From: Sulfitobacter sp. OXR-159
Lineage (GTDB): Bacteria > Pseudomonadota > Alphaproteobacteria > Rhodobacterales > Rhodobacteraceae
Assembly: GCF_034377145.1 (NCBI RefSeq)
Contig: NZ_CP139707.1
Location: 2,303,001-2,367,000 of the forward strand
Direction of reading: 5' to 3'
DNA length: 64,000 bases
The notes beneath the pieces were generated by a model. The model was not told the DNA's origin. It worked only from the letters and a program-made list of their open reading frames with translations, and made no database searches. The translations under genes were made by a program, and so were the position numbers. Below are positions 62,784-64,000 of this stretch, piece by piece; positions within the stretch are counted from its first letter, which is position 1, and each line of letters starts with the position of its first letter.

Positions 62784-63485
62784 TTACTGCCCCGGCGCAA
62801 TCGCGAAGGTCATAGAGACCTCGGCCTGCAGCTCGACCTCGCCTTCGGCCACGGCGCTGTCCATCGCCATGCCCATGCGGGCGGCCTCGAACATCTTGGG
62901 CTGGGAATGCGAATTCTCGGTCATGCGGATCAGCGTGCCCAGCTTCACCCCCGCGGCATCGGCCAATTGCCGGGCGCGTTCGGTGGCATCGGCAACCGCG
63001 GCTTTGCGCGCTTCGGCCAGCGCGTCTTTCGGATCTTGAAGACCAAATTCCAAACCGTTGAAATCATTCGCACCTTCGTCGATCACCGCGCCCATCATCG
63101 CGCCGAGACGGTCCAGATCGCGGACCTTTACGGTCACCGAATTGCCCGCTTGATAGCCGGTGATGCGCGGCGGGGCGCCATTTTCGACGGGGCGGCGGTC
63201 ATGCACCGGGCGGAGGTAGAAGCGGCTGGTCTGACGGTCCTTCGCCGCGATGCCCTGCGCGTCAAGCTGGGTCAGGATCGCAGATACCGCTTCGGTCACC
63301 TTGTCCATCGCGGCTTTGGCAGTCTCGGCCTCTTCGGTCACGCCCAGCGTGATCGTCGCCATGTCGGGCGCGGCGGCGATGCTGCCTTGGCCGGTGACGA
63401 TAATCCCCTCTTCCGGTCCCTGCTGGGCCGAGACCAGCCCCGCACCCGCCATCCACGCCAGCGCCACCAAATTTATCAGTCGCAT
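62784..63485 (-). CDS. Secreted SIMPL domain protein (DUF541)
   Basis: A 233-aa exported protein with signal peptide MRLINLVALAWMAGAGLVSA. The mature part has the SIMPL pattern: GIIVTGQGSIAAAPDMATIT, then VSAILTQLDAQGIAAKDRQT, GYQAGNSVTVKVRDLDRLG and a C-terminal EVELQAEVSMTFAI. Relatives are periplasmic oligomers of uncertain role, one named for interaction with a signalling kinase in animals. The ATG at 63485 is used rather than an upstream extension. Confidence 0.9.
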   Translation of the reverse strand: MRLINLVALAWMAGAGLVSAQQGPEEGIIVTGQGSIAAAPDMATITLGVTEEAETAKAAMDKVTEAVSAILTQLDAQGIAAKDRQTSRFYLRPVHDRRPVENGAPPRITGYQAGNSVTVKVRDLDRLGAMMGAVIDEGANDFNGLEFGLQDPKDALAEARKAAVADATERARQLADAAGVKLGTLIRMTENSHSQPKMFEAARMGMAMDSAVAEGEVELQAEVSMTFAIAPGQ

Positions 63486-63654
63486 GTTCGTTCCTTTCCG
63501 TGCATCAATGCGCCGCCATTTGCCCATTGCGGGCCCCCGCTGACAAGCACCTGCGCGGCGCGCACCCTTCCCTTGGGCGAACTCCTGCTCTATCCTTCGC
63601 GAAGACTGCGGCGCGTCTGTAAGTGCGCCCTACCCCATGCTAAAGTCGACCCCG

Positions 63655-64000
63655 ATGAAGCCGAATTTTACCCTCTCCCTGTCGTTCGACGGCATTCGTT
63701 TGCTCCACCGCACATCAGGCGGCTGGCAGCTTGTTGGTGAAGTGGCGCTCGACAGCGCCGATCTGGCGGCGGAGCTGGCGGTTTTGCGCAAAACCGCCAC
63801 GGCGTTGGAGCCTGGCGGGTTGCGTAGCCTGCTGTTGATCCCCGACGCGCAGATCAAATACCTTGCCATCGACACCGCCGGAATGGACACCGCCGCCCGC
63901 CGTGCCACAGCGGCTGAGGCGCTTGAGGGGGCAACGCCCTATCAGGTGGCTGATCTGGTGTTCGACGTCCACGCCGATGGCGCGCAAAGCCATGTGGCCG
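63655..64000 (+). CDS. N-terminal fragment of an uncharacterised protein (cut by window end)
   Basis: The open frame starts MKPNFTLSLSFDGIRLLHRT at 63655 (an ATG six codons earlier at 63637 is possible) and runs beyond 64000. The 115 visible residues show alternating beta strands and helices (LVGEVALDSADLAAELAVLR, LLLIPDAQIKYLAID, EALEGATPYQVADLVFD) recalling the N-terminal actin-like part of GspL/PilM-type proteins. I recall Rhodobacterales homologues misnamed translation initiation factor 2. Function cannot be assigned from this part. Confidence 0.7.
   Translation, partial: MKPNFTLSLSFDGIRLLHRTSGGWQLVGEVALDSADLAAELAVLRKTATALEPGGLRSLLLIPDAQIKYLAIDTAGMDTAARRATAAEALEGATPYQVADLVFDVHADGAQSHVA

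Noticed and set aside
1..64000. Search for mobile elements, prophage, toxin-antitoxin or restriction genes
   Set aside because: No transposase, integrase, capsid, toxin or methylase pattern was seen; only candidate scars (sodB end, tRNA-Tyr copy) remain.

Overview
The window is GC-rich, gene-dense chromosomal DNA from an alphaproteobacterium, most likely a marine Rhodobacteraceae (Roseobacter group; a Sulfitobacter-like organism would fit). That placement is inferred from gene content and order: yajC-secD-secF coupled to ccmA-ccmB, yfgM-bamB-der, ccmI-ruvX-DUF1289, soxB-D-A-G sarcosine oxidase, a NaChBac-type sodium channel, a TRAP transporter beside acsA, and a stand-alone ctaD. No species call can be made from sequence reading alone. 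Nearly everything looks like core or lineage-typical genome. I see no transposase, integrase, phage module, CRISPR array or rRNA.

Layout. 1-5.0 kb (minus): yajC, secD, secF, a TSUP permease, a Mth938-like protein, ccmA and the start of ccmB form one tightly spaced run linking Sec export with cytochrome c maturation. 5.2-7.5 kb (plus): serS, a cloverleaf-like palindromic element, and a TspO-like membrane protein. 7.5-11.2 kb (minus): yfgM-like, bamB, der. 11.3-17.1 kb: a DUF302 protein, a voltage-gated sodium channel, an Atm1-type ABC exporter and a repeat-rich LysM protein. 17.2-20.2 kb: LOG-family hydrolase, RarD-like permease, a host-attachment protein with a 69-aa partner, and sodB with a duplicated 3' end. 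20.3-26.0 kb (minus): the sarcosine oxidase locus, interrupted by a small membrane protein gene and a perfect palindrome. 26.2-31.8 kb: ccmI-ruvX-DUF1289, a second TSUP permease, a Bcr/CflA exporter, dusA. 31.9-40.1 kb: a hybrid histidine kinase, a two-gene SbcCD-like nuclease/ATPase module, and an AI-2E family permease. 40.1-46.2 kb: dctPQM divergent from acsA and a MOSC-like gene. 46.3-53.8 kb: DUF992 protein, flavin reductase, tamB-tamA. 54.0-59.7 kb: tRNA-Leu, a DsbA/FrnE-like protein, lipB, ctaD, two tRNA-Gly genes, rlmB, tRNA-Tyr and a decayed tRNA-Tyr copy. 59.7-64.0 kb: a secreted hypothetical, a glycosyltransferase-like protein, metY, a SIMPL protein, and a gene cut by the window end.

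Functional themes are envelope biogenesis (Sec, BamB, TamA/TamB, LysM), cytochrome c and oxidase assembly (ccmA, ccmB, ccmI, ctaD), one-carbon and acetate metabolism (sarcosine oxidase, acsA, metY) and genome/RNA maintenance (SbcCD-like, ruvX, dusA, rlmB, der, serS).

The most unusual signals are non-coding or structural: the cloverleaf after serS, the 35-bp duplicated end of sodB, the tRNA-Tyr and tRNA-Gly duplications, the nested 27-bp and 108-bp repeats in the LysM gene, seven 60-residue units in TamB, and the gene plus palindrome inside the sarcosine oxidase operon. The SbcCD-like pair, which lacks a Rad50 CxxC hook, is the best candidate for an incompletely described protein system. I found no clear new defence or biosynthetic system.
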